Positions 44,599-53,570 of a stretch of DNA of 64,000 nt are shown piece by piece. The notes under the pieces are model-generated. The model saw only the letters and a list, made by a program, of their open reading frames with translations. It had not been told where the DNA came from and ran no database searches. The stretch comes from Oscillospiraceae bacterium (lineage in GTDB: Bacteria; Bacillota; Clostridia; Oscillospirales; Ruminococcaceae). Location: NCBI GenBank assembly GCA_021200565.1, contig JAJQGJ010000019.1, positions 124,001 through 188,000 of the forward strand, written 5' to 3'. How positions within the stretch are numbered: position 1 is the stretch's first letter; every line of letters begins with the position of its first letter. Made by a program: the position numbers and the translations under genes.

Positions 44599-44839
44599 GA
44601 TAACATTCAACCCAAATGACTTGAAAGGAATGCAGAATCTCATGAAGACCTATGGGGATTCCAAAGAACCGTTTTGCGGTGAGAACGAGAACGGTGAGCC
44701 TATGGCAATATCAATTTTTCCAGATAGGATTACAGTTGTGACCACGCAAGGTAACATGAGGGACAGTGAAGTTGCGACTGCTGATGCTGTTCAGATCCAA
44801 CACCTACCTCCTACTCACAATCCCATAATACGCCTCTGA
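44591..44839 (+). CDS. Small element-type protein, C-terminus runs into the next gene's DNA
   Basis: This 82-residue protein opens MNKITFNPNDLKGMQNLM and reads PFCGENENGEPMAISIFPDRI before an atypical tail. The last dozen codons overlap, on the other strand, the 3' end of the conserved ABC permease (stop at 44804). That suggests the element's own sequence ends near 44.79-44.81 kb and the frame continues by chance into chromosomal DNA. Function unknown. Confidence 0.55.
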   Translation: MNKITFNPNDLKGMQNLMKTYGDSKEPFCGENENGEPMAISIFPDRITVVTTQGNMRDSEVATADAVQIQHLPPTHNPIIRL

Positions 44840-46810
44840 TGTAATCTTATACACAACCGTATACACCACAACCACGACACCGAGGCACGCCGCTGCTATT
44901 CCCAGAAACAGCCATGTATTCATGAAGCCACACATCTTGAGAAGCTTCAGCATAATCGGCGAGGCGAAGGCGATGTGCACTGCCGCCATCACGACCGGCA
45001 GGAGGAAGACCGAGAGCATCTGCGAATTGATGCTCTTTTTTATGTCTGCCTTGGTCATGCCGACCTTTTGCATTATCTCAAATCTCGAAGCGTCTTCGTA
45101 GCCTTCCGAAATCTGCTTGTAATAGATGATGAGCACCGCCGACAGGACGAATAAAAGACTCAGGAAGATGCCCAAGAACAAGAGCCCTCCGAACAGACCA
45201 TAGTAGTCGGAGCGGTTTCTCGCAAGGGAATCCCAGCTTATATGATAATTTATGCCTGTGTTGTACAGACCGAGTGTCTCTTTCAGGAGTGGTGTGCCAT
45301 GTGTGCCGTAATAGTAGCTCTGCTCAGATTCGCTCAGACCGGGAACATCGAAGCCGTACCACCACATCCGGTAGATATAAATCTCGTTGCCCTTATCCCC
45401 GAGCAAATCAAAAATCGGATTGAATACGTCCAGATTGTCGACGACGATAACAAGCATTCCGTAAACAGTGCGCTGGAGGGGACAGAAGCTCGGGTATTCT
45501 ATCTCAGATTTGACAGCGAAAGTGCCGAGCGTGTCAATATTGATTTCCGAGCCATCAATACTTTTAGAATAGTAGAGAAGAATCTCGCCATCGCCGAGAG
45601 TCTCACTCGAACCGTTCAGCCGGTTATAGGTGTCGACATCGAAGGCACAGACTTCAACATAGTCGTCATCCGTATAAAGATAGTCAAGCGCAAGGTTACC
45701 ATCAGTAAAAATACCGTTCGTCATGATATACTCATATTCGAGCTCGTTCTGGGTCTCAAGGTCGTCATCTACCGCAAGACTCTTGACGACCTCTTTCTGC
45801 TCATCGGTAACTTCTTTGTGAGTTCCAAATTGGACGATTAAATCTCTCGGATAGAAATCTTCGAGGATGTCCTCTATTCCCATCATAATGCTCGAAGTAG
45901 ACGACAGCATAACAAGAACAGCAGTCAAGAGAATACAAATTGAGGCAAGCCCTGCGCCGTTGCGCTTCATGCGGTAGGTCATCGACGAGACAGAGACGAA
46001 GTGGTTAGGCTTGTAATAGTAGCGCTTCGACTTCTGCATTATCCTGCACATCAGGACACTTCCCGACATGAATAGCATATATGTCCCGATCATGACGAGA
46101 ACGGCGGCGAGGAGGAAGCCCATCATCATCGCCATTGGGCTTTCAAGCGTCAGGGCGAGATAGTAGCCGAAGCCTAAGATTACGGCTCCAAGAAGACCGA
46201 AGAACCAGTTCGCCTTCGGAGGCTTTTCTCCCATGCTTTCACTTTTCAGAAGCTCAATCGGGTTCGTCAGACGCACTTTAAGCAGTGAGAAAACAAACAG
46301 GAGTAGAAATATTATCGCAAACAACAGTGCAGTTTCGGGGATAGCCTGCCATGCAAGCTCTATCGTGAATGTCACGTCTCCCGAAATGAGCTGAACGAGC
46401 ACCAGCTCCGCAAGCTTATAAAGAATTATCCCGAGAACGATTCCGCCGAAGATGGCAATTCCCGCCGTCAGAACGCTTTCCCAGATGAGAATTCTTGCGA
46501 TGTTATGCTTGCTCATTCCCAGTACATTATAGAGTCCGAACTCTTTCTGTCGCCGCTTCATCAGAAACGAATTCGTATAGAAAAGAAATATCGCCGCAAA
46601 GAGTGCTATGACGCCTTTTCCTAGCATAAGAAGCTCCTGCGCCAAATCTCCGCCGGACATCAATCTTATTACATCCGATTCGGCAAGCGAGGTGATTATA
46701 AAGTAGAGCATCACCATGCCAATGCTGGCCAAAATATGCGGAAGATAGAGCTGTCGGTTGCCCTTGATGCCATTCATGGCAAGGCGACGGTATAGACCAC
46801 GCTTTTTCAT
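44804..46810 (-). CDS. BceB-type ABC transporter permease
   Basis: This 668-residue FtsX-like permease of the peptide-antibiotic resistance type has about ten hydrophobic segments and one large extracytoplasmic domain between the seventh and eighth, the layout that lets BceB sense bacitracin-like peptides. The C-terminus with four segments is intact. It overlaps the ATPase gene by 4 bases. With the ATPase, kinase and regulator nearby it forms a Bce-like detoxification and sensing module. Its 3' end abuts the mobile region. Confidence 0.92.
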   Translation of the reverse strand: MKKRGLYRRLAMNGIKGNRQLYLPHILASIGMVMLYFIITSLAESDVIRLMSGGDLAQELLMLGKGVIALFAAIFLFYTNSFLMKRRQKEFGLYNVLGMSKHNIARILIWESVLTAGIAIFGGIVLGIILYKLAELVLVQLISGDVTFTIELAWQAIPETALLFAIIFLLLFVFSLLKVRLTNPIELLKSESMGEKPPKANWFFGLLGAVILGFGYYLALTLESPMAMMMGFLLAAVLVMIGTYMLFMSGSVLMCRIMQKSKRYYYKPNHFVSVSSMTYRMKRNGAGLASICILLTAVLVMLSSTSSIMMGIEDILEDFYPRDLIVQFGTHKEVTDEQKEVVKSLAVDDDLETQNELEYEYIMTNGIFTDGNLALDYLYTDDDYVEVCAFDVDTYNRLNGSSETLGDGEILLYYSKSIDGSEINIDTLGTFAVKSEIEYPSFCPLQRTVYGMLVIVVDNLDVFNPIFDLLGDKGNEIYIYRMWWYGFDVPGLSESEQSYYYGTHGTPLLKETLGLYNTGINYHISWDSLARNRSDYYGLFGGLLFLGIFLSLLFVLSAVLIIYYKQISEGYEDASRFEIMQKVGMTKADIKKSINSQMLSVFLLPVVMAAVHIAFASPIMLKLLKMCGFMNTWLFLGIAAACLGVVVVVYTVVYKITSEAYYGIVSRR

Positions 46811-47571
46811 TTGCCGACACCTCCCCTGCTCAGCATGGTGAGGGTGTCGGAAATCTTCTGATAGAGAATCTCGTCACTCTGCCCGCCACGGTAGACCTGA
46901 TGGAAAACCACGCCGTCCTTGATGAAAAGAACCCTGTTCGCATGGCTCGCCGCCTTGACCGAGTGGGTGACCATTAAGATAGTCTGCCCACAGGAATTGA
47001 CTTTTGAAAAGAGATTCAGAAGCTCGTCGGTGGCTCGACTGTCGAGAGCACCAGTGGGCTCATCGGCTAAGATAATTCTCGGCTCGGTGACGAGTGCTCT
47101 TGCGACTGCCGCCCTCTGCTTCTGCCCGCCGGAGACCTCATAGGGATATTTCTTCAAGATGTCCGAAATCCCGAGTAGCTCCGCTATCGGCTCGAGCCGC
47201 TTGTGCATCTCTTTGTAGGACATTCCCGACAGCACGAGTGGGAGATAGATATTGTCCTCGAGGGTGAAGGTGTCAAGAAGGTTGAATTCCTGAAAGACAA
47301 ATCCCAGATTGTCTCGCCGGAATGTCGCCATGTCCTGCTCGTGGACTTTAGAAATATCTTTGGCATCTAGGATGACCTGTCCGCCTGTCGGCTTGTCGAG
47401 GGCAGCGAGGATATTGAGAAGTGTCGTCTTTCCTGAACCGCTTTCGCCCATGATGGCGACATATTCGCCCTGTTCAACCGAAAAATTGACGTTTTTAAGA
47501 GCTTCGACACTCGCTCCTCCCATCCGGGAAGTGTAGACTTTCTGAAGATTTTTGACAGTTAATAATGGCAT
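46807..47571 (-). CDS. BceA-type ABC transporter ATPase
   Basis: This 254-residue ATPase has Walker A GESGSGKTTL, the signature VSGGQKQRAAVARAL, Walker B IILADEPTGALD, and the closing ATHS-type histidine in MVTHSVKAA. Its partner is the permease that starts 4 bases before its stop. Start ATG 47571 follows AGGAGA. The upstream promoter has paired TTAC/GTAA operators. Confidence 0.95.
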   Translation of the reverse strand: MPLLTVKNLQKVYTSRMGGASVEALKNVNFSVEQGEYVAIMGESGSGKTTLLNILAALDKPTGGQVILDAKDISKVHEQDMATFRRDNLGFVFQEFNLLDTFTLEDNIYLPLVLSGMSYKEMHKRLEPIAELLGISDILKKYPYEVSGGQKQRAAVARALVTEPRIILADEPTGALDSRATDELLNLFSKVNSCGQTILMVTHSVKAASHANRVLFIKDGVVFHQVYRGGQSDEILYQKISDTLTMLSRGGVGK

Positions 47572-47600
47572 AAGATTTCTCCTTTACTTTTGTTACCCCG

Positions 47601-47666
47601 ATTATAGCAAAAGAGAAACCCATGAATCCATCGATTTCCCTTACAGTTTTCTTACGTTTTTGTAAG
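47601..47666 (-). promoter_or_regulatory. BceAB promoter with probable response-regulator operator
   Basis: On the minus strand an extended -10 TGCTATAAT (plus-strand ATTATA at 47601-47606) is preceded by CTTACAAAAACGTAAG and CTGTAAG (plus-strand 47640-47666). The TTAC/GTAA pair resembles the binding sites of BceR-type regulators. It lies between the kinase and ATPase genes, where Bce-type loci have it. Confidence 0.65.
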
Positions 47667-47669
47667 ATT

Positions 47670-48578
47670 TCAATTCATCTCTACCTGCTTTTTCGAGAGA
47701 TCAAGCCTTATAGTTGTGCCCTTGCCGAGCTGAGATTCCGCCGAAATGTCATAGCCCAAGTCGTCGCAGATTCTCTTGCAGAGCCAAAGCCCGATGCCAC
47801 TTGCTTTCTTGTCCGTTCTGCCGTTGTAGCCGGTGAAACCCTGGTCGAAGATTCGGGGCAGGTCGTCAGGAGCTATCCCGATTCCCGTGTCTTTTATTGC
47901 AAGAACCTGCCCGGGCTCCATATAAATAGAAATGCTCCCGGCAGGTGTGTATTTTAGCGCATTTGAAAGCACCTGCTCGATAACGAACGAGAGCCATTTT
48001 TCGTCCGTGAGAACCGTTTCCTGAACGGGTTCATAAATAAGCTCAATCTTTCTGGCAATGAATTCGCCGGAAAACTTCCTGACGCAGGACCTGATAATGC
48101 TATCTAAATTACATTCTGCAAAAACATAGTCGGTGCTCTCCGAATCGAGCCGAAGATAGGTCATAACCATGTCGGCATAGCTTTCGATTCGGTTAAGCTC
48201 TGCGCCAAGCTTTCGGCTTAAAGCGCTGTCCTCGCCCTGAAGGCTCAGGCGCATGGAAGCAATCGGCGTCTTGATCTGGTGCGCCCATACGCTGTAGTAG
48301 TCCATTCTCTGGCGGGACTTTGCTTTTTCCGAAGAAATCATTTCGGTAAGCCTCGAAATCTTATTTTCGAGTTCTGAAATCTTCTCACATTGCTTCTTAT
48401 ATTTTCCGTAATCGACCACAAGATAAGCAATTACCAGCAGTAATCCAAGCCCCATCGGATAGGCGACTGCCGCAAACGGGAGCCTATACAGCGCAAAGCT
48501 CACACAAAGCATTGCGAAAATCAGGGCGTAGAGTGCCAGAAATGCTATTTTTGATTTTATGTAATCCAAGAAATTCAT
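47670..48578 (-). CDS. BceS-type intramembrane-sensing histidine kinase
   Basis: This 302-residue kinase has two N-terminal membrane segments (about 11-31 and 36-57) with almost no extracellular loop. HisKA carries WAHQIKTPIASMRL with His100, and the ATPase domain has SNALKYTP, IKDTGIGI and ASGIGLWLC. This matches BceS-like kinases, which take their signal from the paired transporter. GGAGG precedes the ATG. Confidence 0.93.
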   Translation of the reverse strand: MNFLDYIKSKIAFLALYALIFAMLCVSFALYRLPFAAVAYPMGLGLLLVIAYLVVDYGKYKKQCEKISELENKISRLTEMISSEKAKSRQRMDYYSVWAHQIKTPIASMRLSLQGEDSALSRKLGAELNRIESYADMVMTYLRLDSESTDYVFAECNLDSIIRSCVRKFSGEFIARKIELIYEPVQETVLTDEKWLSFVIEQVLSNALKYTPAGSISIYMEPGQVLAIKDTGIGIAPDDLPRIFDQGFTGYNGRTDKKASGIGLWLCKRICDDLGYDISAESQLGKGTTIRLDLSKKQVEMN

Positions 48579-48592
48579 GTCAGCCTCCCGGA

Positions 48593-48624
48593 CGTTACGG
48601 GCGGATAATATCCGCCCCTACAGA
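48593..48624 (-). repeat. GC-rich palindromic repeat, copy 1
   Basis: The plus-strand core GGGCGGATAATATCCGCCCC (48599-48618) is a near-perfect palindrome. Read on the minus strand with its flank CTGTA it matches copy 2 at 54988-55013 with one difference over about 26 bases. It encodes the C-terminal residues of the response regulator. Confidence 0.85.
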
Positions 48625-49284
48625 ATATCCGACGCCGTGTTTGGTTGTGATAAAGTTTTCGAGCCCAAGAGCATCCAGTTTGCGACGAAGACGATTGATA
48701 TTGACCGTCAGCGTGTTGTCATCCACGAAGCTGTCCGTCTCCCAGAGCCTCTGCATCAGCTTCTCACGGGAAACGGTTTTGCCCTTGCTCTCAAGAAGAG
48801 TGAAGAGAATCCGGTATTCGTTTTTTGTGAGGTCTATCTTCTGACCGTTGAAAATTGCACTCGAGTCTTCGGTTTTCAGGCTCAGGCCCCGATGGTTAAG
48901 AACCGGGCTTCCTACGTAGTTGTAGCTCCGACGGAGCAGTGCCTGCACCTTCGCAGTCAGCACTCCCATGTCGAACGGCTTTGCGATGAAATCGTCGGCA
49001 CCCATGTTGACCGCCATGACGATGTTTAGGTTGTCCGATGCCGACGAGATGAAGATGATCGGCACGTTCGATATTTTCCGGATTTCCTCGCACCAGTGAT
49101 AGCCGTTGTAGAACGGAAGCATTATGTCGAGGAGTACGAGCTGGGGCTCATATTCCTCAAATTCTCCGACAATGTCAGAGAACTTCGTCGCCACCCGGCA
49201 CTCGAAGCCCCATTTGGTAAGATCCGAAGCCACGCTCTCGGCAATGCTTCTGTCGTCCTCGGCTATATAGATTTTGTAAGGCAC
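48595..49284 (-). CDS. BceR-type response regulator
   Basis: This 229-residue OmpR-family regulator has the receiver with phospho-acceptor Asp53 in VLLDIMLPF and a C-terminal winged helix (REKLMQRLWETDSFVDDNTLT). GTG 49284 is chosen 8 bases after GGAG, rather than TTG 49299. The last residues (VGADIIRP) are encoded by the GC-rich palindromic repeat at 48599-48618, so the end of the protein comes from a repeat insertion. It precedes the kinase gene. Confidence 0.93.
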   Translation of the reverse strand: MPYKIYIAEDDRSIAESVASDLTKWGFECRVATKFSDIVGEFEEYEPQLVLLDIMLPFYNGYHWCEEIRKISNVPIIFISSASDNLNIVMAVNMGADDFIAKPFDMGVLTAKVQALLRRSYNYVGSPVLNHRGLSLKTEDSSAIFNGQKIDLTKNEYRILFTLLESKGKTVSREKLMQRLWETDSFVDDNTLTVNINRLRRKLDALGLENFITTKHGVGYSVGADIIRP

Positions 49285-49312
49285 TGCGCTCACTCCCAAA
49301 CCAGTTTTGATT

Positions 49313-49342
49313 ATTATAGCATATTGAGCGGGATGAGTGCAA
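49313..49342 (-). promoter_or_regulatory. Promoter of the BceRS-like operon
   Basis: Minus-strand TTGCAC (plus GTGCAA at 49337-49342) and TATAAT (plus ATTATA at 49313-49318), spacer 18 bases, about 30 bases upstream of the GTG start. Confidence 0.7.
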
Positions 49343-49396
49343 CTGGGGGAAGCTGACTTTGGAGAAGTTCAAGAATATGTACATAAAACAAAACAG

Positions 49397-49426
49397 TTGA
49401 CAATCTGCCCCTATTCGGTTTAAAAT
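49397..49426 (+). promoter_or_regulatory. Sigma-A-type promoter for the glycoside hydrolase
   Basis: TTGACA at 49397-49402 and TAAAAT at 49421-49426, spacer 18. The ribosome site GGAGG follows and ATG is at 49459. Confidence 0.65.
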
Positions 49427-49458
49427 AGGATAAAACAACCGTGGGAGGAACAAAAATA

Positions 49459-51345
49459 ATGCCTGCTGAAACTATGGAAATCAAGGGCGGTCCAATCAGT
49501 GTAACCTTCGACTGTCAGAGCCTTCTCTACACCGTCCGCACCCCTTGCCGCATCTGGCAACAATCCGGCACTTTCCAACCTCACTTCATCCTGCAGGACG
49601 GCAGTATTTTGCTGTTTTCAAGTGCAGACGAAATCCGCCACGAGCAGTACAAAAGCGGCGTGGGCGATGGGATTCTCTCTCACTATGAGTGGAAGGAAAC
49701 CGGCTTTTCGTTCGAGACGCTTGTCTGGATCGAGACAGCCACTCAGGCAGTGCATTTCGAATTGATACCGGGTGAGGGCTCAATTTCGTTCCGGAAAATT
49801 CTCTATCCCGGCTATTTCTCTTTCGAAGAGAATAACGAGCGAGCCTACACAGTGATGCCGGTTTTGCAGGGAATTCTGATTCCAAACACCTGGGAGAACG
49901 AGGTCGGAAAGCTTCCGTTTGACGGTCAGTTCTGCTCGTCCGGAGCCTATATGCCCTGGTTTGGACAGGTTGAGGATGAGAGCGGCTACATCGCAATCTG
50001 TGAGACTCCGTGGGATGCCGGCTACTATGTCGACCATCCTGCAGGCGGTCCATATACTCATGTCGGAGCCTACTTCCTCCCGAGCCTCGGTGAATTCTCC
50101 TATCGCCGCAGCCTCCGCTATATTTTTTCGGACGATTGCGACTATAACGATCTTTGCAAGATATATCGTGCCTACGCCATAGAAACCGGTCTTCTGACGA
50201 CTTTGAAGGAGAAAGCCGCACGCAATCACATTGTCGACGAGTTAATCGGCTCGGTAATTGTCCATAAGGGAATCAAGAAACATGTTTCTCCCGATTCGAG
50301 ATATTTTGATAAAGAAAATCCCGAAAATAACGATTCAGTTGTCCCGTTCCATGCCCGTGCCACTGAGATTAAGAGATACCATAGCAAAGGCGTCAAAAAG
50401 CTCTACCTTCACCTTGACGGCTGGGGCGCACCAGGCTACGACAATCAGCATCCGGACTATCTTCCGGCATGTCCTGAGGCTGGCGGCTGGGACGGCTTAA
50501 AGGAGCTCTCTGACACTATTGCCGACTGCGGCTACCTATTTGGACTTCATGATCAGTATCGTGATTACTATATGGACGCCGCAACCTACGACAGAGAATT
50601 TGCGCTCCAATCGCCGGACGGCTCTGTCTTTGAAATGTCCGTCTGGGCAGGAGGACGGCAGAATTATCTCTGTGCCACTCAGGCACCATACTATGTCAGG
50701 CGAAACTTCGATGAGGTTTTGCAGCACGGAATCAGGCTTCAGGCGTCATATCTCGACGTTTTCACCTGCAACGAGCCGGACGAATGCGCACACCCGAGGC
50801 ATCGGATGACACGAAAAGAGTGTCTTGAGTACCGCAGCGAATGCTTTTCATATCTCTGGTCAAAGGGAATCCTGCCAAGCAGCGAGGAGTGCTCAGACTG
50901 GGCGATGAATGAACTCCTCTTCTGCCATTATGGACCGTATGATTTTATGCTTGAGAGCCCTGGAAGCCCACGTCGTGGCGTTTCGGTGCCGCTTTTCAAC
51001 CTCGTCTATCACGACTGCATGATACTTCCGTGGTTTATGGACAAGACCGACACCGATGACTATATGCTGTATGCGCTTCTCAACGCCGGCGCACCATATC
51101 TTGACAGAGACGGAGCGTATCCGAACACCGACGGCTCTTTTGACAGCGAAGCCGAAAAGCGTCTTGATGAAGAGATTGCCCGCTGCCGGGTGGTAACTGA
51201 TTTGCAGGAGAAAGTCGCTAAGTGCGAAATGCTTGACCATTGTTTCCTGAACTCAGACTACACTCTCCAGCGCACCACCTTCTCCGATGGCACCACAGTA
51301 ACCGTGAACCTGAAAACGGGGGAGTATGAGATAGCAGGTGAATGA
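49459..51345 (+). CDS. Glycoside hydrolase, GH129/GH101-like (DUF5696-type)
   Basis: This 628-residue protein has no signal peptide, so it is probably cytoplasmic. Strand-rich N-terminal half, then a TIM-barrel-like half with LYLHLDGWGAPGYDNQHPD, ECSDWAMNELLFCHYG, and later VPLFNLVYHDCMILPW. The layout and length match alpha-N-acetylgalactosaminidase-type hydrolases (GH129/GH101 relatives), which remove GalNAc from mucin-type chains. I cannot place the catalytic acids with confidence, so the assignment is provisional. ATG 49459 follows GGAGG; a terminator follows the gene. Confidence 0.6.
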   Translation: MPAETMEIKGGPISVTFDCQSLLYTVRTPCRIWQQSGTFQPHFILQDGSILLFSSADEIRHEQYKSGVGDGILSHYEWKETGFSFETLVWIETATQAVHFELIPGEGSISFRKILYPGYFSFEENNERAYTVMPVLQGILIPNTWENEVGKLPFDGQFCSSGAYMPWFGQVEDESGYIAICETPWDAGYYVDHPAGGPYTHVGAYFLPSLGEFSYRRSLRYIFSDDCDYNDLCKIYRAYAIETGLLTTLKEKAARNHIVDELIGSVIVHKGIKKHVSPDSRYFDKENPENNDSVVPFHARATEIKRYHSKGVKKLYLHLDGWGAPGYDNQHPDYLPACPEAGGWDGLKELSDTIADCGYLFGLHDQYRDYYMDAATYDREFALQSPDGSVFEMSVWAGGRQNYLCATQAPYYVRRNFDEVLQHGIRLQASYLDVFTCNEPDECAHPRHRMTRKECLEYRSECFSYLWSKGILPSSEECSDWAMNELLFCHYGPYDFMLESPGSPRRGVSVPLFNLVYHDCMILPWFMDKTDTDDYMLYALLNAGAPYLDRDGAYPNTDGSFDSEAEKRLDEEIARCRVVTDLQEKVAKCEMLDHCFLNSDYTLQRTTFSDGTTVTVNLKTGEYEIAGE

Positions 51346-51355
51346 TGAATACTTG

Positions 51356-51392
51356 AGAGCGACTCACGCACAAAGTCGCTCTTTTTGTTTTT
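51356..51392 (+). terminator. Rho-independent terminator
   Basis: Stem GAGCGACT (51357-51364) and AGTCGCTC (51374-51381), then TTTTTGTTTTT. Ends the glycoside hydrolase transcript. Confidence 0.9.
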
Positions 51393-51438
51393 CGATTGCT
51401 GACACCACATTTTTTCCTTTTCGTTTATTCGAAATCAC

Positions 51439-51467
51439 TTGCAACTCACTCGCTTTTGGAGTATAAT
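51439..51467 (+). promoter_or_regulatory. Sigma-A-type promoter for the lipoprotein/two-component operon
   Basis: TTGCAA at 51439-51444 and TATAAT at 51462-51467 with a 17-base spacer, about 48 bases before ATG 51515. Confidence 0.8.
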
Positions 51468-51514
51468 AGAATCTGGCTTGATATGTTTACTGTATTTGCT
51501 TGGAGGCGGTTTCG

Positions 51515-52825
51515 ATGAAAAGAATATTTCTTTGCATCTTAGCTTGCCTGATGCTCACCGGCTGTGAGGCTTTCACCTTCTCTGTGGACGAGCTTCTGAC
51601 TGCTCCAAGCATCTCAGACGACCAGGAGGCGCTCAAACAGGCTCTTTATGACAATGTCGGGCACTCGGTGACACTTGCTTATCCACAGTCGGGAGATTAT
51701 CGCTCGACGTTTGTGATTGCTGACCTTGATGGCGACGATAACGACGAAGCACTTGTTTTCTACACCGCTTCAAGTGCCACAGCCTCCGCTACCGGCGAAA
51801 ATGTCCGTGTTGCGGTCTTCGACAGAGACGACAGCGACGACTGGCATGCAATGTATGAGATAGCGGGCGGCGGTTCTTCTGTAGACACGGCCATAGTCAC
51901 CGCCTACGGCGACGCCACGGATATAGTCATCGGCTACGGCACTTCGGTTCACGATGAATCTGTCGTGAGCATTTACAGATACGAAAACGGAATTCTCCGT
52001 TCTACCTATGACGGCTGGTATACGGAAATGATAAGTGCAGACATAGACTTATGCGGCAGAGATGAGATAGTTCTCTTCAAAAAGTCGGGAACGGCGGTTT
52101 CAGTCGGAGTCATCAAGTCGAGCGATGGCTTAAGTTATGTAACGGCTGAACGAATGCTCACTTCGAGCGTTTCAGCAATTTCAAACTACGTTTGCGGAAT
52201 CCTTTATGGCGAGACTGGTGCGCTATTTATAGACCTGACCGACGAGGATGGCTATCTTCTGACGGAAGTGGTCTATCTTGTTGGAGACACTTTAGTATGC
52301 CTTTCGGCAGTGTATTCAGAGCTTCTCTGGATAACCGAGAGAACCGGCGGCTACCTCTCGATGGATTATGATAACGACGGAATAGTTGAGATTCCAACGC
52401 TCGGGCTCTTCTCCGGCTACAGTGCCGGAAGCGGCGCTGAATACATGGTGAACTGGCTGAGCTACAGCGAGGAAGAGCGTCTGTTTACTGCGGAATCGAG
52501 CAGCTACTACAGCCTTTCAGACAGCTATCTCTTCAAGCTCCCGTCGAGATGGACAAACTTTGTATCTGTTATCCGTGACAGCGACACCGGTGAGATAACC
52601 TTTGTAGAGTACGACAGAACAGCCGACAGCCTTTCTGAGATGACAAAGCTTTTAAGCATAATTTCTGTTAGTACAAGAAACGCCCAGACCTATCTTGACG
52701 ACGGCTACACGCTGATTGCAGATACTGAAAGCACAGCGTATCTCTACAAAAAGCTTGCTTCCGACGACGAGCCGCTGCTGCTGACCCAGGATGAGATTTC
52801 CGATAATTTATATATAATAGACTGA
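51515..52825 (+). CDS. Secreted lipoprotein with VCBS/FG-GAP-like repeats
   Basis: This 436-residue protein starts at ATG 51515 after a GGAGG site. Signal peptide MKRIFLCILACLMLTGC has an ideal lipobox (cleavage before Cys17). The mature part is rich in Asp, Ser and Tyr with repeats such as FVIADLDGDDNDEALVFY and LSMDYDNDGIVEIP, which resemble FG-GAP or VCBS-type calcium-binding blades. It heads an operon with a response regulator and a kinase and may be the extracytoplasmic sensor or output of that system (inference). Confidence 0.85.
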   Translation: MKRIFLCILACLMLTGCEAFTFSVDELLTAPSISDDQEALKQALYDNVGHSVTLAYPQSGDYRSTFVIADLDGDDNDEALVFYTASSATASATGENVRVAVFDRDDSDDWHAMYEIAGGGSSVDTAIVTAYGDATDIVIGYGTSVHDESVVSIYRYENGILRSTYDGWYTEMISADIDLCGRDEIVLFKKSGTAVSVGVIKSSDGLSYVTAERMLTSSVSAISNYVCGILYGETGALFIDLTDEDGYLLTEVVYLVGDTLVCLSAVYSELLWITERTGGYLSMDYDNDGIVEIPTLGLFSGYSAGSGAEYMVNWLSYSEEERLFTAESSSYYSLSDSYLFKLPSRWTNFVSVIRDSDTGEITFVEYDRTADSLSEMTKLLSIISVSTRNAQTYLDDGYTLIADTESTAYLYKKLASDDEPLLLTQDEISDNLYIID

Positions 52826-52852
52826 TACTGATACTGATAAGGAGAAATTTGC

Positions 52853-53557
52853 ATGAAGCGTGTTTTGGTCTGCGAGGATGAGGATTCGATAAGAGAATTC
52901 GTCGTTCTGAACCTCAAAAGGAGCGGCTATGATGTCGTCGACGTCAACTGTGGCGAAGACGCAGTGAAAGCCTTCGACGATGCCGGAGGCAATTTCGATG
53001 CAGCTTTACTCGATATAATGATGCCCGGAATGGATGGCTTTGCAGTCTGCAAGAGTCTCCGTGAAAGAAGCGCAAAGATTGGAATAATCATGCTTTCTGC
53101 CAAGAGCCAGGAGATGGACAAGGTTTCATCTCTTATGATGGGCGCAGATGACTATATTACAAAGCCTTTCTCGATTTCAGAGCTTGTTGCACGTGTCGAT
53201 GCCATCTGCCGAAGAGTCGGGCTTATGGATTCACAGAAAGCCGACAACGGCGACGAAATAACCTCCGGACCGTTTGTAATCAACCTCAAGAGCCGTGTCC
53301 TTCTCAAGAATGGCAAGCCGGTTGACTTGACGCAGGTCGAGTATCAGATAATGGAGTTCTTTCTGAAGAACCAGAATACAGCCCTTGACAGGATGACAAT
53401 TCTTCGCCGGATCTGGGGAGAGAACTACTATGGCGAGGAAAAGATAGTCGACGTAAATATCCGAAGAATCAGAATGAAGATAGAGGACGAGCCGTCTGCT
53501 CCCAGATACATAATCACAATCTGGGGCTACGGCTACAAATGGAGCTCCGGCGAATGA
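52853..53557 (+). CDS. OmpR-family response regulator
   Basis: This 234-residue regulator has receiver acidic residues in VLVCEDEDSI, phospho-acceptor Asp54 in ALLDIMMPGMDG, KPFS with the conserved lysine, and a C-terminal winged helix (LRRIWGENYYGEEKIVDV). It starts at ATG 52853 after AAGGAGA. It lies between the lipoprotein and the kinase, and pairs with the kinase. Confidence 0.95.
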   Translation: MKRVLVCEDEDSIREFVVLNLKRSGYDVVDVNCGEDAVKAFDDAGGNFDAALLDIMMPGMDGFAVCKSLRERSAKIGIIMLSAKSQEMDKVSSLMMGADDYITKPFSISELVARVDAICRRVGLMDSQKADNGDEITSGPFVINLKSRVLLKNGKPVDLTQVEYQIMEFFLKNQNTALDRMTILRRIWGENYYGEEKIVDVNIRRIRMKIEDEPSAPRYIITIWGYGYKWSSGE

Positions 53558-53570
53558 GAGTTGAGCCTTG

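Noticed and set aside
45242-45841. A 199-residue open frame on the plus strand
   Set aside because: It is antisense to the extracytoplasmic region of the BceB-like permease and has no recognisable domain.
15301-51320. Other G5 runs (for example near 15303, 20709, 25651, 29524, 29908, 51318)
   Set aside because: They are shorter, in intact frames or spacers, and lack the GTG-G6-TA context, so I do not place them in the switching set.
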